Shown here: in pieces, positions 1-10,005 of the stretch
How the letters are laid out: every line of letters starts with the position of its first letter
How positions within the stretch are numbered: position 1 is the first letter of the stretch
Source of the DNA: Chloroflexota bacterium
Lineage (GTDB): Bacteria > Chloroflexota > Anaerolineae > Anaerolineales > Anaerolineaceae
Direction of reading: 5' to 3'
NCBI GenBank assembly: GCA_029556265.1
Contig: JAKQFH010000026.1
Span: forward strand, 1-64,000
DNA length: 64,000 bases
Translations under genes and position numbers: made by a program
Notes under the pieces: model-generated
The model's database searches: none
What the model was told of the DNA's origin: nothing
Seen by the model: the letters and a program-made list of their open reading frames with translations, nothing else

Positions 1-1
1 T

Positions 2-1117
2 GAAGCCCCAGAAGAACCTTTCGCCTCCGAGACGGTCAGCCTGCCAGAATTCGTGCTGCGCCAACTTGCCGCGGAGCTGGAGGTGGAAGACCGCGCGGTT
101 GCCGCTTTTTTGCTCAGCCACCTGGACGAAGACGGCTTCCTCACCGCCACGCTCCTGGAAGTTGCCCGTTTTCATCACCGCCTGCCGGCTGAGATTACCG
201 CGCTGATTGAGCGGATTAAGCGCTGTGACCCGATTGGAGTGTGTTCCGCCAACCCCAAAGAGGCTCTCCTCGTCCAATTGGACGTCCTGGCAGAGTCCGT
301 GGAAATACCAGCCTTCACCCGGGAAATTGTGCTCGATTATCTGCCCCAACTCAGCCAGCATCACTACGCAGAAATCGCCCGCGCGCTGGGGACGACAGCC
401 GCCAAAGTGCAGAGCGCGGCTGTTTTCATCAGCGAAAACCTCAACCCCTTTCCCGCGCGCGCCCATTGGGGAGACCTGCAATCCCCCACCTCATCCGGAG
501 CGGATGTTTACCACCGTCCGGATATTATGATATATCATCTGAACGAAAATCCCGCCAACCAGTTAGTCGTTGAAATCATCCACCCGATCCGCGGCACGCT
601 GCGCGTGAATCCGCTTTTCAAATCCGCGATTAAGCAGGTCAAAGGCGAAAACCAGGATGAGTGGAAGGAAGATATTGAGAAAGCTTCGCTGCTGGTCAAG
701 TGTATTCAACAGCGCTCCAACGCGCTGCGTTTGCTGCTGGAGAAGCTGGTGGTTTTGCAAAAAGATTATGTCATCTCAGGCGAAAAAGAAATGCAGCCGC
801 TGACCCGCGCAGAAATTGCCGCGGCGCTTAATGTGCACGAGTCCACCATTTCAAGGGCAGTCGCGGGCAAATCCGTTCAGCTTCCGAATAAGCGGATTGT
901 CCCTCTCTCGATATTTTTTGACCGCAGCCTTTCTCAACGCACGCTGATTAAAGAGATGATTGCTTCCGAAAAACGCCCGCTCAGCGATTCCGAGATTCAG
1001 GAAAACCTGAAGGCCCACGGTGTGCACATAGCCCGCCGCACGGTGGCGAAATACCGCTCCATGGAAGGCATTCTCCCCGCCCATCTGCGTCATAATCACC
1101 CCGCCGCTTCAGGTTGA
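2..1117 (+). CDS. rpoN: RNA polymerase sigma-54 factor RpoN (5' end outside window)
   Basis: The reading frame is open from base 2, so the N-terminal activator-interacting region lies outside the window. What remains is the core-binding domain, a helix-turn-helix (around bases 815-880, with EIAAALNVHESTISRAV) and the C-terminal RpoN box, ARRTVAKYR, which contacts the -24 element. Sigma-54 directs RNA polymerase to -24/-12 promoters and needs an ATP-driven activator to open them. The gene is followed after 3 bp by a histidine kinase and then a sigma-54 activator. A perfect -24/-12 promoter stands just behind them, so this rpoN copy probably belongs to a dedicated local circuit. Identity is certain from the RpoN box; whether it is the cell's only rpoN cannot be seen. 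Confidence 0.95.
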   Translation, partial: EAPEEPFASETVSLPEFVLRQLAAELEVEDRAVAAFLLSHLDEDGFLTATLLEVARFHHRLPAEITALIERIKRCDPIGVCSANPKEALLVQLDVLAESVEIPAFTREIVLDYLPQLSQHHYAEIARALGTTAAKVQSAAVFISENLNPFPARAHWGDLQSPTSSGADVYHRPDIMIYHLNENPANQLVVEIIHPIRGTLRVNPLFKSAIKQVKGENQDEWKEDIEKASLLVKCIQQRSNALRLLLEKLVVLQKDYVISGEKEMQPLTRAEIAAALNVHESTISRAVAGKSVQLPNKRIVPLSIFFDRSLSQRTLIKEMIASEKRPLSDSEIQENLKAHGVHIARRTVAKYRSMEGILPAHLRHNHPAASG

Positions 1118-1120
1118 GCC

Positions 1121-3052
1121 TTGGCTAATCTTGTTTCTCCCCGGCTCCCGTTTGACCCTGCTGATAACGAACTCCTCGCGCTCGACTTCGCTTTGATTCT
1201 GGAACTGAGCCCCTGCGCCGCGCTTGCGTACAACCGCAGCAATGACCTGATTGTCTCAGTAAACAAAAAACTTCAGGAGCTGAGCGCCTTTGAGCCTTCG
1301 GCACTGACAGGGAAATCCCTCAGCACTTTGGTATCTCTGCGTCTGGACACCAACCCGACTGGAAAAGAAGCCCGCCCGATCCAACTGAAGACAGCCTCTG
1401 GGAGCAAGCTCCAGGCTAATCTCCAAATCCGCTCCTTAAGCCAAACCAACCAAATCGTGGTTTTGCTGTTCACCCCGCCAACACCCCCGACCGAGCCAGA
1501 CCCACAGGAGTTGAGCTATGCTTTCTTTGACACCTTGCTCGGGGTCCTCACCCAGGATTCGTCTGAAGCTGCGCTCAGCGCGGCTGCCGGGATTCTGCAT
1601 GGCGCGGTCCGGGCGCAAGCAGCGGCAGCCTACCTGGTTAATAAGCCGGAAAACCAGCTTGTTCGGGCCCGGTTGACCACCGACCTGCAAAGCGCGCAGT
1701 TTCCGGAGAAACTGGCCTTGGAGGAGCCTCCGCCCTTACAGCCGGTTATCTGGAATTCCAACCATACCCCCACTTCTGCGCTGGAAGAGCTCGCGTTGGT
1801 GAAAGGTTTTCATTATGTCGTCGTTTTGCCGTTAACGCGCCAAAATGAACTGCTGGGAAATCTTATCGCGGCCGGATTTGGCAGCCCGCCAGATGAAGAC
1901 AGTCTGCGCAAACTTACACTGTTGGCAGCCTGCGCCGCCAGCACCCTCCACCACCTGGCGCGGATTGAAAGCGCGCAGCAAACGGTGCGGCGGGCAAGGC
2001 AGGTCGTGCAGATAGAGCACGCGATCAGCGACAATATGGAAGAGGGGCTGATTATTCTGACGCCTGACCTGCGCGTGGCGGAAATGAACCCGAGCGCGGA
2101 AATGATGTTGGGGTACGCCGGCAGCGAGGTCTTCCTTCAGAAAGCCGAGATGGTGTTGATAGGGAACGAAACGCTTTCCAGCTTGTATAAATCAGCCCAG
2201 CAAGGCATTTCCACCAAAGCGGTAAACAACCTCCGGTTGAATACGCGCACCGGTAAATCTTTTTTGGCTCAAATTTTGTGCATCCCGATCATGACGGAAG
2301 GGAAGCTCAGCAGCATCGTGCTCCTGATGCGGGACCTCAGCCAAAGCGAGCAAATTCGCGCCCATAATCAACAGCTTGAACAGCGCGCGTTTCTCGGGGA
2401 AGTTTCCGCGATTTTTGCCCATGAAGTCAAAAACCCGATATACAGCATCCGGGCTGGTTTGCAGTATATGGGCATGACGACGAAGCCGGGAGATCCGCAC
2501 TACGATTTGGTTTCCCGTTTACAGAACGACTGTTTGCGCCTTTCGCACCTGGTAGATTCCACCCTCAACTTCTCCAAACCGATGGAATACCATCTCCAAC
2601 CGGTTGACCTGGCAGAAATGCTTCCCAATATCCTGGAACGCTGGGCGCCGCGGCTCACCCGGCTGAATATCAAGTATAATTTTGACGCGAACCCGCCGCA
2701 TCCAATGGTGGAGGCAGACCCTCGCGCGCTTGAACAGGTATTTGTCAACCTGGTCAGTAACGCGGCACAAGCCATGGAAAAAACAGGCGGGACATTAAAT
2801 CTGCGCGTAATCAATGGACCCGAACATCTGGTTCCTCCGCAATACGACGTTATTGTGGCGGATTCCGGGCCCGGAATACCGGACGACATCAAAGAACGCA
2901 TCTTTGAGCCGTTTGTGACCACCAATACCACCGGAACCGGTCTTGGATTGGCAATCACGAAACGCATTGTCAGCGCGCACAAAGGAACAATCAATCTTGA
3001 AAGCTATCCGGGCGGAACCATGTTTCATGTGTTCCTCCCCAAAGCGGAATAA
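1121..3052 (+). CDS. Cytosolic PAS/GAF sensor histidine kinase (NtrB-like)
   Basis: 643 aa from a TTG start 3 bp after rpoN. Order: an N-terminal PAS-like region (about 20-115), a GAF-like region (about 130-290), a second PAS (about 300-400), HisKA with the phosphorylated His434 in HEVKNP, then the HATPase with N box (NLVSNAAQAM), G1 (DSGPGIPD) and G2 (GTGLGLAI). No transmembrane segment is visible, so it should sense a cytosolic signal. The HEVKNP H-box and the linked sigma-54 activator place it with NtrB/AtoS-type kinases. It ends 6 bp before the response regulator, its obvious partner. The ligand of the PAS/GAF domains cannot be told from sequence. Confidence 0.92.
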   Translation: MANLVSPRLPFDPADNELLALDFALILELSPCAALAYNRSNDLIVSVNKKLQELSAFEPSALTGKSLSTLVSLRLDTNPTGKEARPIQLKTASGSKLQANLQIRSLSQTNQIVVLLFTPPTPPTEPDPQELSYAFFDTLLGVLTQDSSEAALSAAAGILHGAVRAQAAAAYLVNKPENQLVRARLTTDLQSAQFPEKLALEEPPPLQPVIWNSNHTPTSALEELALVKGFHYVVVLPLTRQNELLGNLIAAGFGSPPDEDSLRKLTLLAACAASTLHHLARIESAQQTVRRARQVVQIEHAISDNMEEGLIILTPDLRVAEMNPSAEMMLGYAGSEVFLQKAEMVLIGNETLSSLYKSAQQGISTKAVNNLRLNTRTGKSFLAQILCIPIMTEGKLSSIVLLMRDLSQSEQIRAHNQQLEQRAFLGEVSAIFAHEVKNPIYSIRAGLQYMGMTTKPGDPHYDLVSRLQNDCLRLSHLVDSTLNFSKPMEYHLQPVDLAEMLPNILERWAPRLTRLNIKYNFDANPPHPMVEADPRALEQVFVNLVSNAAQAMEKTGGTLNLRVINGPEHLVPPQYDVIVADSGPGIPDDIKERIFEPFVTTNTTGTGLGLAITKRIVSAHKGTINLESYPGGTMFHVFLPKAE

Positions 3053-3058
3053 GGTGAG

Positions 3059-4243
3059 ATGACAGCTACAATCCTCGTGGTCGACGATGAGGAAACCGCC
3101 CGGCTGGTGGTTTCCGAGTTTTTGCGTTCCAAAGGTTATGAAGTTCTGGACGCCGGCACCCTCGCCGAAGCCCGTCAGTATATCAACAAAGGGGAAGCCG
3201 ACATCATCATCCTCGATGTTCGCTTACCCGACGGTTACGGTCCAAACCTCCTGACCGAAACCGCGCGTATGGTCAACCGACCTCAAATTATCATCATCAC
3301 CGCCCATGGAGAAATCGGCATGGCGGTGGACGCGATGAAAAATGGGGCGCAGGATTTTATTGAGAAACCGCTTGACCTGTTGGAGCTGGAAAAATCCGTC
3401 CGCCGGGCAGGCGAAGTCGTCGCCATGCGCAGGGAACTGAATCACCTGCGCGAGGCGCAAGCCGGGCAGGAGGAATTTATCGTTGGTGAGACCCCAGCGA
3501 TGAAACAGATAATCGATCACGCCCGCCGCACAGCGGAAAGCGGAATATCAGCCCTGATAACCGGCCCGACCGGTACCGGAAAAGAAGTCCTGGCGCGCTA
3601 CATTTACAAAACCGGCGTCCGTTCCGGTAAGCCCTTTGTGGATATCAACTGCCCGGCGATTCCCGTCACGATGTTCGAATCGGAACTTTTTGGGCACGAA
3701 GCCGGCGCGTTCACCGGCGCCACGCACAAGAAAGTGGGGCTCATGGAGGTCGCGGACAAAGGCATTCTCTTCCTGGATGAAATCGCGTCGATGCCTTTGG
3801 AATTGCAGGCAAAACTGCTGCGCGCCATCGAAGAACGTTCATTCAGGCGTTTGGGTGGAAACACTTTGATAAACGTGGATGTGCAAATCCTGGCAGCCTC
3901 AAACCGCAACCTGAAAGAAATGATTGCCAACGGGACATTCCGCGAAGACCTTTATTACCGCCTGAAAGTCTCCGACCTGGACCTTCCGCCGCTTGCCGCC
4001 CGCAAACAAGATATCCCCAATCTGGTCGGATATATGCTGCGGAAATTCACGATGCGTTCCGGAAGCCAGATAACTGATGTGACCCCGCGGGCCATGCAAT
4101 CCCTGATGGATTATTCCTGGCCTGGCAATATCCGCGAACTGAGCAATGTAATTGAACGCGCCGTCATTTTTTGCGACGACCCCGTCATTGATATCAACCA
4201 CCTGCCTGCCGACCTGTTGAACGCGGCTGAAAGCGGCGCCTGA
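3059..4243 (+). CDS. NtrC-family sigma-54 activator lacking the DNA-binding domain
   Basis: 394 aa, started by ATG behind AGGTGAG. The receiver domain (1-120) has the acidic pair D9/D10 and phosphoacceptor D53 (ILDVRLPDG). The AAA+ domain (about 145-380) carries Walker A GPTGTGKE, the sigma-54 contact loop GAFTGA and the arginine-finger region. The protein stops shortly after the SWPGNIRELSNVIERA helix, about 50-70 residues short of NtrC, so there is no Fis-type helix-turn-helix. This resembles the DNA-binding-free activators FlgR (Helicobacter) and the chlamydial AtoC homologue, which act from solution. The next 25 bases after the stop hold a sigma-54 promoter, its likely target. Truncation by sequencing error is possible, but the promoter follows directly. 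Confidence 0.93.
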   Translation: MTATILVVDDEETARLVVSEFLRSKGYEVLDAGTLAEARQYINKGEADIIILDVRLPDGYGPNLLTETARMVNRPQIIIITAHGEIGMAVDAMKNGAQDFIEKPLDLLELEKSVRRAGEVVAMRRELNHLREAQAGQEEFIVGETPAMKQIIDHARRTAESGISALITGPTGTGKEVLARYIYKTGVRSGKPFVDINCPAIPVTMFESELFGHEAGAFTGATHKKVGLMEVADKGILFLDEIASMPLELQAKLLRAIEERSFRRLGGNTLINVDVQILAASNRNLKEMIANGTFREDLYYRLKVSDLDLPPLAARKQDIPNLVGYMLRKFTMRSGSQITDVTPRAMQSLMDYSWPGNIRELSNVIERAVIFCDDPVIDINHLPADLLNAAESGA

Positions 4244-4252
4244 TTTTCGTTC

Positions 4253-4268
4253 TGGCACACTAATTGCA
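4253..4268 (+). promoter_or_regulatory. Sigma-54 (-24/-12) promoter
   Basis: TGGCAC followed by ACTAA and TTGCA. The invariant GG (4254-4255) and GC (4266-4267) are exactly 10 bases apart, as required for sigma-54. It lies 10 bp after the activator stop and 39 bp before the next start codon, so it should drive the membrane protein, TPR and peptidase genes. There is no room for a classical upstream activator site outside the activator gene, which fits an activator with no DNA-binding domain. Confidence 0.9.
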
Positions 4269-4306
4269 ACGTAGCCTCTCAAGAGTAATCATCTCAGGAG
4301 GCTTTT

Positions 4307-4639
4307 ATGTTCGCAACAACGAATCAGGTCATACAGGTCATTGCCTATATCCTGTTTGGTCTGGGGATTCTATGTCTGATTCTCAGCATCATTATCCTCG
4401 CCAAGCAGACAGTCGGCAAAAACATCCAGACAATTGCCAACCAAACCACGAAACTGGCCGAAAAAGGGATTACTGACGGCGTTTCCGGCTTGGTAGGCAA
4501 CGCGTCCCTTCTGATCAGTTCCTTAAACGACCTCTCCCGCTCCAATTCCGGCATAGGCATCTTTTTTGTGTTCCTAAGTCTGGTCCTCCTGGCAGCCGCC
4601 TATTTCTTCATTAAATCATTTATCGGGGTCATCCCCTGA
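4307..4639 (+). CDS. Small two-TM membrane protein of the sigma-54 operon
   Basis: 110 aa with an excellent ribosome site (AGGAGG, 4296-4301). Two hydrophobic segments are seen, about residues 9-30 (IAYILFGLGILCLILSII) and 85-108 (FFVFLSLVLLAAAYFFI). The 55-residue loop between them is rich in Thr, Ser and Asn. No family is recognised. It is the first gene behind the sigma-54 promoter and is followed after 23 bp by the giant TPR gene. A membrane anchor or sensor for the downstream TPR/peptidase pair is conceivable but not shown by the sequence. Confidence 0.8.
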   Translation: MFATTNQVIQVIAYILFGLGILCLILSIIILAKQTVGKNIQTIANQTTKLAEKGITDGVSGLVGNASLLISSLNDLSRSNSGIGIFFVFLSLVLLAAAYFFIKSFIGVIP

Positions 4640-4662
4640 ACCTGACACCCGGAAAGGACTGA

Positions 4663-7600
4663 ATGATGAGCGTCGCGCGTTTTCTTGAGCTGGTCAAATC
4701 CCGCTTTACTCCGGACGCGGCTAAAGCGAAAGTCAGCGCGTTTCGCGCTGAACCGCTGGCATGGAAAGCGCTGTCTGACGATACGCTGTTCAGCGCGTTT
4801 CAGGACTTTGCCGGACAAGACAGCAGGCTTTGGCAGCCTGGGGTTTTCGCGCTGTTCGCCCTCAGCCCAAAGCTGGCAGCTCAGGATCTGCGCGACCCGG
4901 AAGTAAAAGTCCCCGCAGCAATCAACACGAAAGCGCTCAAGACCCTCGAAACAATCCGCCTGACCGGACTTGAACCCAGCACGTTGGAAGAAGCCGGCTT
5001 GATGGCGCTCACGCTCCGCAGCTTCTACCTCCAAAAGGCAAACTGGAACGACGTTCACGCCTTCCTGAGCGCCCCGCGCGGGAATCTCAAACTTTGGCGT
5101 CCGGCTTTTGCCTGCCTGCCTTCGCTGGCGCCGCAGCTCCCGGAGCTATCTCAGGAACTTGCCAGGACGACTCCACCGGCGCAAGCCGCGCGAATTACCA
5201 GCCTTCTCTTGCACGCCATAAACTGCATACCCGCCTTGGAAAGCGACCGCTTCCAACTCCTGACCGATCTATTTGGTATCTCATCGCTCGATTTTCAACG
5301 CGAATGCCTCCAGCAGTTAAAAAGCGTTGAAACTCCCGAGTTTATTGAACGCCTGGCCGCCAGCTTTCTGGCCTCCAATCCGCCGGAATCTCCTGATTAC
5401 GGGACAAGGGGAGACCCGGCTTCCTTCGAAAGCGTAAATGAGCTTCGAAAAATCGCTTTTCTGTCCCTGGCTGCCGGTCAAAAACAGGAAGCCGCGCAGT
5501 TTATCCAAAGCGCCTTCGCGCAGCTCAACGCCAGTCAGGCCCTGCTGATGCGCGACCTGGCATTTGAGCTGGAAAAAACCGACCCGGAAGAAGCCAGAAA
5601 GGTCTGGGAGCAGGTGCTCACCCTCGCCCCCGACCAACCCGGCTACAAGGAAAATTACGCCGAGTTTCTGCTGGCGCACGGCGAAATCGAGCACGCTTTG
5701 GATCTGCTCAATCAGGTGCCTGCGTCCGCCCAAAAAACGCTGCTGGCCCTGCGCTATCCCGATTTACGTGCCCATCTGAACCTGGATAATGACGACTTGC
5801 GCGGGCTTTCAGGTAAGCAGGAAACCAGTTCCCGTTTTTTGCATGAGAAGGACGCCCTTAAAGCCGCCCGCTACGCTTTTGAGAACAAAAATTTTGCTCT
5901 TGCCGATGAATTGATTGGGAAAGCGCTGAGTTCCAACCCCAACGATTTGGAAATCATAAAACTGGCAGGTCAAATAAAAAAACATACCGCGGACGTGGAC
6001 GCGGCAATCCAATCTTCACAGCTGATCTCGCTCTACGAACCAAACAATCTGGCGAATAAAAAAGAGCTGGCTGCCCTGTTCCTCCAATCCCAGCACCCGG
6101 AAAAAGCCCTGGAAATTTATCAGGAATTCATCTCCACCCATCTTGAACCATCCCGTTCGGATCTGCTGACATACGCGGATATTGCCATCAAAGCCGGCAG
6201 CCCCGACCTCGCGATCCCGATATGCGAAAGCTTCCTGAGCCGGGATAACCTGGATGGTGAGGCGCTGGTCACCTTATGCACCGCGCAAATTAAAAAAGGC
6301 GACGAGGAAAGCGCGGTCCGGTTGCTGGAACAAACCTCCGCAATCGCTCCGGAAAAACCAGCCAGCTGGCTCGCCCTCGCCGAAATCTGGACCTCCCTCG
6401 GCAGAACCGAAAAGGCCATGGAATCTTTGCAAAAGGCGAAAGCCGCTCTGCCAGCCAACCCCAGCATTTTACTGGCGCTCGGCAAGCTCTATTCCGAAAA
6501 CGACAGACCAACGGAAGCGGTTGGGGTCCTCAAACAGGCTTTCCAATTGAACCCGGACGACCTGGAAATCCGCAAATCGCTCACGAGAGCATATCTAACC
6601 CACGGCTATCTTAATGAAGCCTGGGCTGTCATCGGGCCGCTGGAAGCGGAATACACCTCAGACCCAGAGCTTGCGCTGACGCTTGGGCAGGTCTTGGTGG
6701 CCCTGGGTGATTTTCAGGCATCCAAGCCGGTCTTGCGCTTCGCGTGGCATTCCAGCCGCTCAGACGAAGCGCTAAAAGCCTACACGCAGCTCCTCCTGCG
6801 GCAGTCCGACCAGTCTTGGGCCCTATCCGAAACTGACAGCAAAGAACTTCAAAAATTCCTGGAAATTGTCCGCGAAAAGGCTCAGACCGGGCAAGGTTCC
6901 TTCGATTTTAAGGTGCTCGAAGCCGACATTCATTACGCACAGGGCAATCTCAAGGAGGCTTTTCAAACCTACCTCGAGCTTCTGGACCACCCGGAAGGCA
7001 AAACACCACACACCTATTTCCACCTGCAGCATCAAATCGGGCGCAGCGCCCTGAAACTTGGCTCGCCGGATGTCAGTCTCTCAGCGCTGCAGGAAGCCGT
7101 ATCAGTCAACCCCGACAACCTGGATGCGCGCCACACGCTGGCCGAGGCTTTCGCGGCAGCTGGTTTGCGCGAAGAAGGTCTGGCGGCAGCCAGGGCAACC
7201 TTACAGCTGGCGCCAACCGAATTGGATAACGTCTTATGGTACAGCAGTTTTTGCGGCGCGCACGAGAATGAACGGGAGGCGATTCAGGTTCTGAAGGATA
7301 CGCTCCATTTGCTTCCCAACGAGCAATCCTTGTTTCTCGCGCTGGCGCGTGCCTATCTCTCCATGGGCAACATCGAAGAAACAAAAGAAACCCTGAACCG
7401 CATGCTCGCAGGGGATAATATCAGCACCGAAGAGTATGTGAACGTTGCCAATATATACCTGCACCTCAACAACTCGGCCGAGGCGGCGCGTGTTATCCGC
7501 CAGGCAATCGCGAATAATCCGCAACCGGAATTCGCTGAAGCGCGGGACCTTGCTTATACTGTTATGCGGCTCGGAGACGGCGCGGCCGCGCTTCAACTGC

Positions 7601-10005
7601 TCACGGAGCTTGAAAAACCTCTGGGCGCGCACCCTTGCTTCCCTATCCTCAAATCCGACATTCTGACCGGAAACAAACAGCTGATACCCGCGCTCCAAAG
7701 CCTTCTCCCTCTGCTGAAAGAAATCGAATTCTCCACAACCGACCTAACCTTTGAAGTATCTGCCAGCCCGGCATTTGAAGGTAAACTCCCGGCCTATAAC
7801 CGGGAAGGGGTGCTTTATCGTGCGGCCCAGTTGGAGCGCGCGACGGGCGATTTGGCAGCAGCCCAGAAACATGTTGAGCTTGCATCCTCGTTAAATCCTG
7901 ACGATGCGGATTTCGTTTTACTGAAAAGTGAAGTGGACTTCGCTTTAAAAAAGACCGCCAGGCTGGACGCCGCCCTGGAATCACTGGAAAACAGCCTCAA
8001 TTCCGCGGCGCACCAGGAAATGACGCGTCTGCTTACGGCAAACGCTCTGCTCGAACGCGACCCGGTCAAAACGCATTTGTTGGTGGATCACTTCCTCACC
8101 CATCAGAACCCCACCGCAATTCTTCACGCCGCGCGGGCGTTTCTGGCGCTCTCTGATGGGAAGCTTGCCCAGGCCGGGGATGAACTTCGTTCCGCGGAAG
8201 CCCTACTGGAGGAAAGCTACGCGCGGTCTGCTCTTGAGGCATTCAACATTCCCGCCCATTTCGCCTGGGTGTGGCAGGCGCTTGGCTTAGCCGCCGCGGC
8301 TTTTGAAGCTCAGGACTGGAACCTGGCGGATAAATGCTTCGCCTACGCGCAAGCCGAAATCAAAGTCAATCCGGTTATCAACCAGCAGTTAGCGGAATAC
8401 CTGGTCGAGAAAGCCCGGGTTGCCAATAACGCCAGAGCGCTGCGGATTGTGCGGCACAAGCCCCAACCCTTCAGCCCGGAGCAGTCTGATCAGGAAATCC
8501 ATCAGGAGCAAATCGCAATTGCCGGGCGCTACATCAGCGCGGCCGAAATGCTGCCCACCTTAAAAATCGGCCAGGCTGTGTTCACTGGTCTCTGGAATGA
8601 CGGGGAGGACCTTAAACAGCTCGTCAAAAACAGCCGCCAGGCCGCTCAGGCACTGTCCATCCAGATTAATCCTGAGACAATCCGGCAGATTTCAGGCGCG
8701 TTCTCGGATGACTTTGAGGTAGGCTTCCAGGAAGCTGTGCTGCTGCTCTATAAAAATCCGGCAGCCTGCGCCAAAAAGGCTGAAACACTGCTGGGAAAAC
8801 AACCCGGTAACCCCTGTTTGCACACGATGCTCGCTCTCGCCCGACAGGCGGAACCCGAGAAAGCCGCGGCCTCCATCGAAAAAGCGCTGGAAATTTGGCC
8901 GGATGAACCGGACTGGCACGCGATTGCCGGCACATTTTGGGAACAATCCGGCTGCTTTGATAAAGCTGCCAAACACCTCGAAGACGCCCTGCGCATCCTG
9001 CCCGAATCCGCGCAATACTGGCAAATGCTTGGAGATATTAAGGTGCTCGAAAAGGATTTCCACGCCGCGCGCGACTACTTTATTAAAGCGGCCGAGCTCT
9101 TCCCCAATAACCCGGAGGCGCTCTTCTCGCTGGCGCAGACAAACCAGCAGCTGGGTGAGCATCAGACTGCCATTGAATACCTGAAGGAATTGGAGACTCT
9201 GAACCCGGGAAAGAGCGAATACGGCGAAGCCATCGCCGAATCCTATTTCGCGCTGCAGGATTACCTGGCAGCCGAAGGACATGCCAATCGGGTGCTCCAA
9301 TCCAACGCGCGCAGCAGCCGGGCGCTTCTGGTAAAAATCAAATCCCTGATGAATCGGCGTCAACTTGAAGAAGCCAAACGTGTCCTGGACGCAGCCAGGG
9401 AAATGCTTGCCGACCCTGTTCCGTTGGAATTGCTGGCAATTGAACTGGACGCGAGCTTACAGCGCAAATCGGGGTTGGGCGCCGCGCTGGCGCTCGCCGA
9501 AACCTACCCCGACCGCCCGCTGGTACTGAACAGCTTAGCTGGCTATTACCTGGACGCGAATATGCAGACGCAAGCGGAGGAAACCCTGCACCACAGCCTG
9601 AATTTGGACAGACAAAACCCCCAGACGCTGCTGATGCTCGGGCGAATCTCCCGCCGACGCGGCAATCTGGACCAGGCGCTTGCGTATCTGAACAGCGCCC
9701 TGGCCGCAAACCCCAGTTTGATTGAAGCCTACCTTGAATTAGGGCAAACATATCAGGACCGCCGTGATAGTACCCGCGCGCTGGAAACCTACCACCAAGC
9801 CATCGCGATGGTTAAAAATGATCCCAGAGCATACCTTCAGGCTGCCGCCGCGTATAAGGACAGCAAAGATTACCGCAGCGCCGAGAGCATGCTGCGCCAA
9901 GCCGCCCAAATTGCCCCGAACGACCCGGCAATCCGCAGACAGCTCGCGTCCATCGCAGCCCTGAATTTGGTGAATAACTTGCAGGAGGCACCAAAACGAA
10001 GATGA
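4663..10005 (+). CDS. Giant tetratricopeptide-repeat protein
   Basis: 1780 aa, Ala- and Leu-rich, built almost entirely of helical TPR-type repeats. Typical repeat phrases such as LGKLYSENDRPTEAVGVL and LGRISRRRGNLDQALAYL recur from about residue 290 to the end, with paired Asn-Pro turns between them (LNPDDLEI, VNPDNLDA, ANPSLIEA). No signal peptide, membrane segment or catalytic motif is visible, so it should be a cytosolic scaffold or solenoid. GGAAAGGA precedes the start; ATG at 4666 is an alternative. Its stop overlaps the start of the peptidase gene (ATGA), which implies coupled translation and probably a physical partnership. The size is exceptional for a bacterial TPR protein. Function is unknown beyond protein-protein interaction. 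Confidence 0.88.
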   Translation: MMSVARFLELVKSRFTPDAAKAKVSAFRAEPLAWKALSDDTLFSAFQDFAGQDSRLWQPGVFALFALSPKLAAQDLRDPEVKVPAAINTKALKTLETIRLTGLEPSTLEEAGLMALTLRSFYLQKANWNDVHAFLSAPRGNLKLWRPAFACLPSLAPQLPELSQELARTTPPAQAARITSLLLHAINCIPALESDRFQLLTDLFGISSLDFQRECLQQLKSVETPEFIERLAASFLASNPPESPDYGTRGDPASFESVNELRKIAFLSLAAGQKQEAAQFIQSAFAQLNASQALLMRDLAFELEKTDPEEARKVWEQVLTLAPDQPGYKENYAEFLLAHGEIEHALDLLNQVPASAQKTLLALRYPDLRAHLNLDNDDLRGLSGKQETSSRFLHEKDALKAARYAFENKNFALADELIGKALSSNPNDLEIIKLAGQIKKHTADVDAAIQSSQLISLYEPNNLANKKELAALFLQSQHPEKALEIYQEFISTHLEPSRSDLLTYADIAIKAGSPDLAIPICESFLSRDNLDGEALVTLCTAQIKKGDEESAVRLLEQTSAIAPEKPASWLALAEIWTSLGRTEKAMESLQKAKAALPANPSILLALGKLYSENDRPTEAVGVLKQAFQLNPDDLEIRKSLTRAYLTHGYLNEAWAVIGPLEAEYTSDPELALTLGQVLVALGDFQASKPVLRFAWHSSRSDEALKAYTQLLLRQSDQSWALSETDSKELQKFLEIVREKAQTGQGSFDFKVLEADIHYAQGNLKEAFQTYLELLDHPEGKTPHTYFHLQHQIGRSALKLGSPDVSLSALQEAVSVNPDNLDARHTLAEAFAAAGLREEGLAAARATLQLAPTELDNVLWYSSFCGAHENEREAIQVLKDTLHLLPNEQSLFLALARAYLSMGNIEETKETLNRMLAGDNISTEEYVNVANIYLHLNNSAEAARVIRQAIANNPQPEFAEARDLAYTVMRLGDGAAALQLLTELEKPLGAHPCFPILKSDILTGNKQLIPALQSLLPLLKEIEFSTTDLTFEVSASPAFEGKLPAYNREGVLYRAAQLERATGDLAAAQKHVELASSLNPDDADFVLLKSEVDFALKKTARLDAALESLENSLNSAAHQEMTRLLTANALLERDPVKTHLLVDHFLTHQNPTAILHAARAFLALSDGKLAQAGDELRSAEALLEESYARSALEAFNIPAHFAWVWQALGLAAAAFEAQDWNLADKCFAYAQAEIKVNPVINQQLAEYLVEKARVANNARALRIVRHKPQPFSPEQSDQEIHQEQIAIAGRYISAAEMLPTLKIGQAVFTGLWNDGEDLKQLVKNSRQAAQALSIQINPETIRQISGAFSDDFEVGFQEAVLLLYKNPAACAKKAETLLGKQPGNPCLHTMLALARQAEPEKAAASIEKALEIWPDEPDWHAIAGTFWEQSGCFDKAAKHLEDALRILPESAQYWQMLGDIKVLEKDFHAARDYFIKAAELFPNNPEALFSLAQTNQQLGEHQTAIEYLKELETLNPGKSEYGEAIAESYFALQDYLAAEGHANRVLQSNARSSRALLVKIKSLMNRRQLEEAKRVLDAAREMLADPVPLELLAIELDASLQRKSGLGAALALAETYPDRPLVLNSLAGYYLDANMQTQAEETLHHSLNLDRQNPQTLLMLGRISRRRGNLDQALAYLNSALAANPSLIEAYLELGQTYQDRRDSTRALETYHQAIAMVKNDPRAYLQAAAAYKDSKDYRSAESMLRQAAQIAPNDPAIRRQLASIAALNLVNNLQEAPKRR

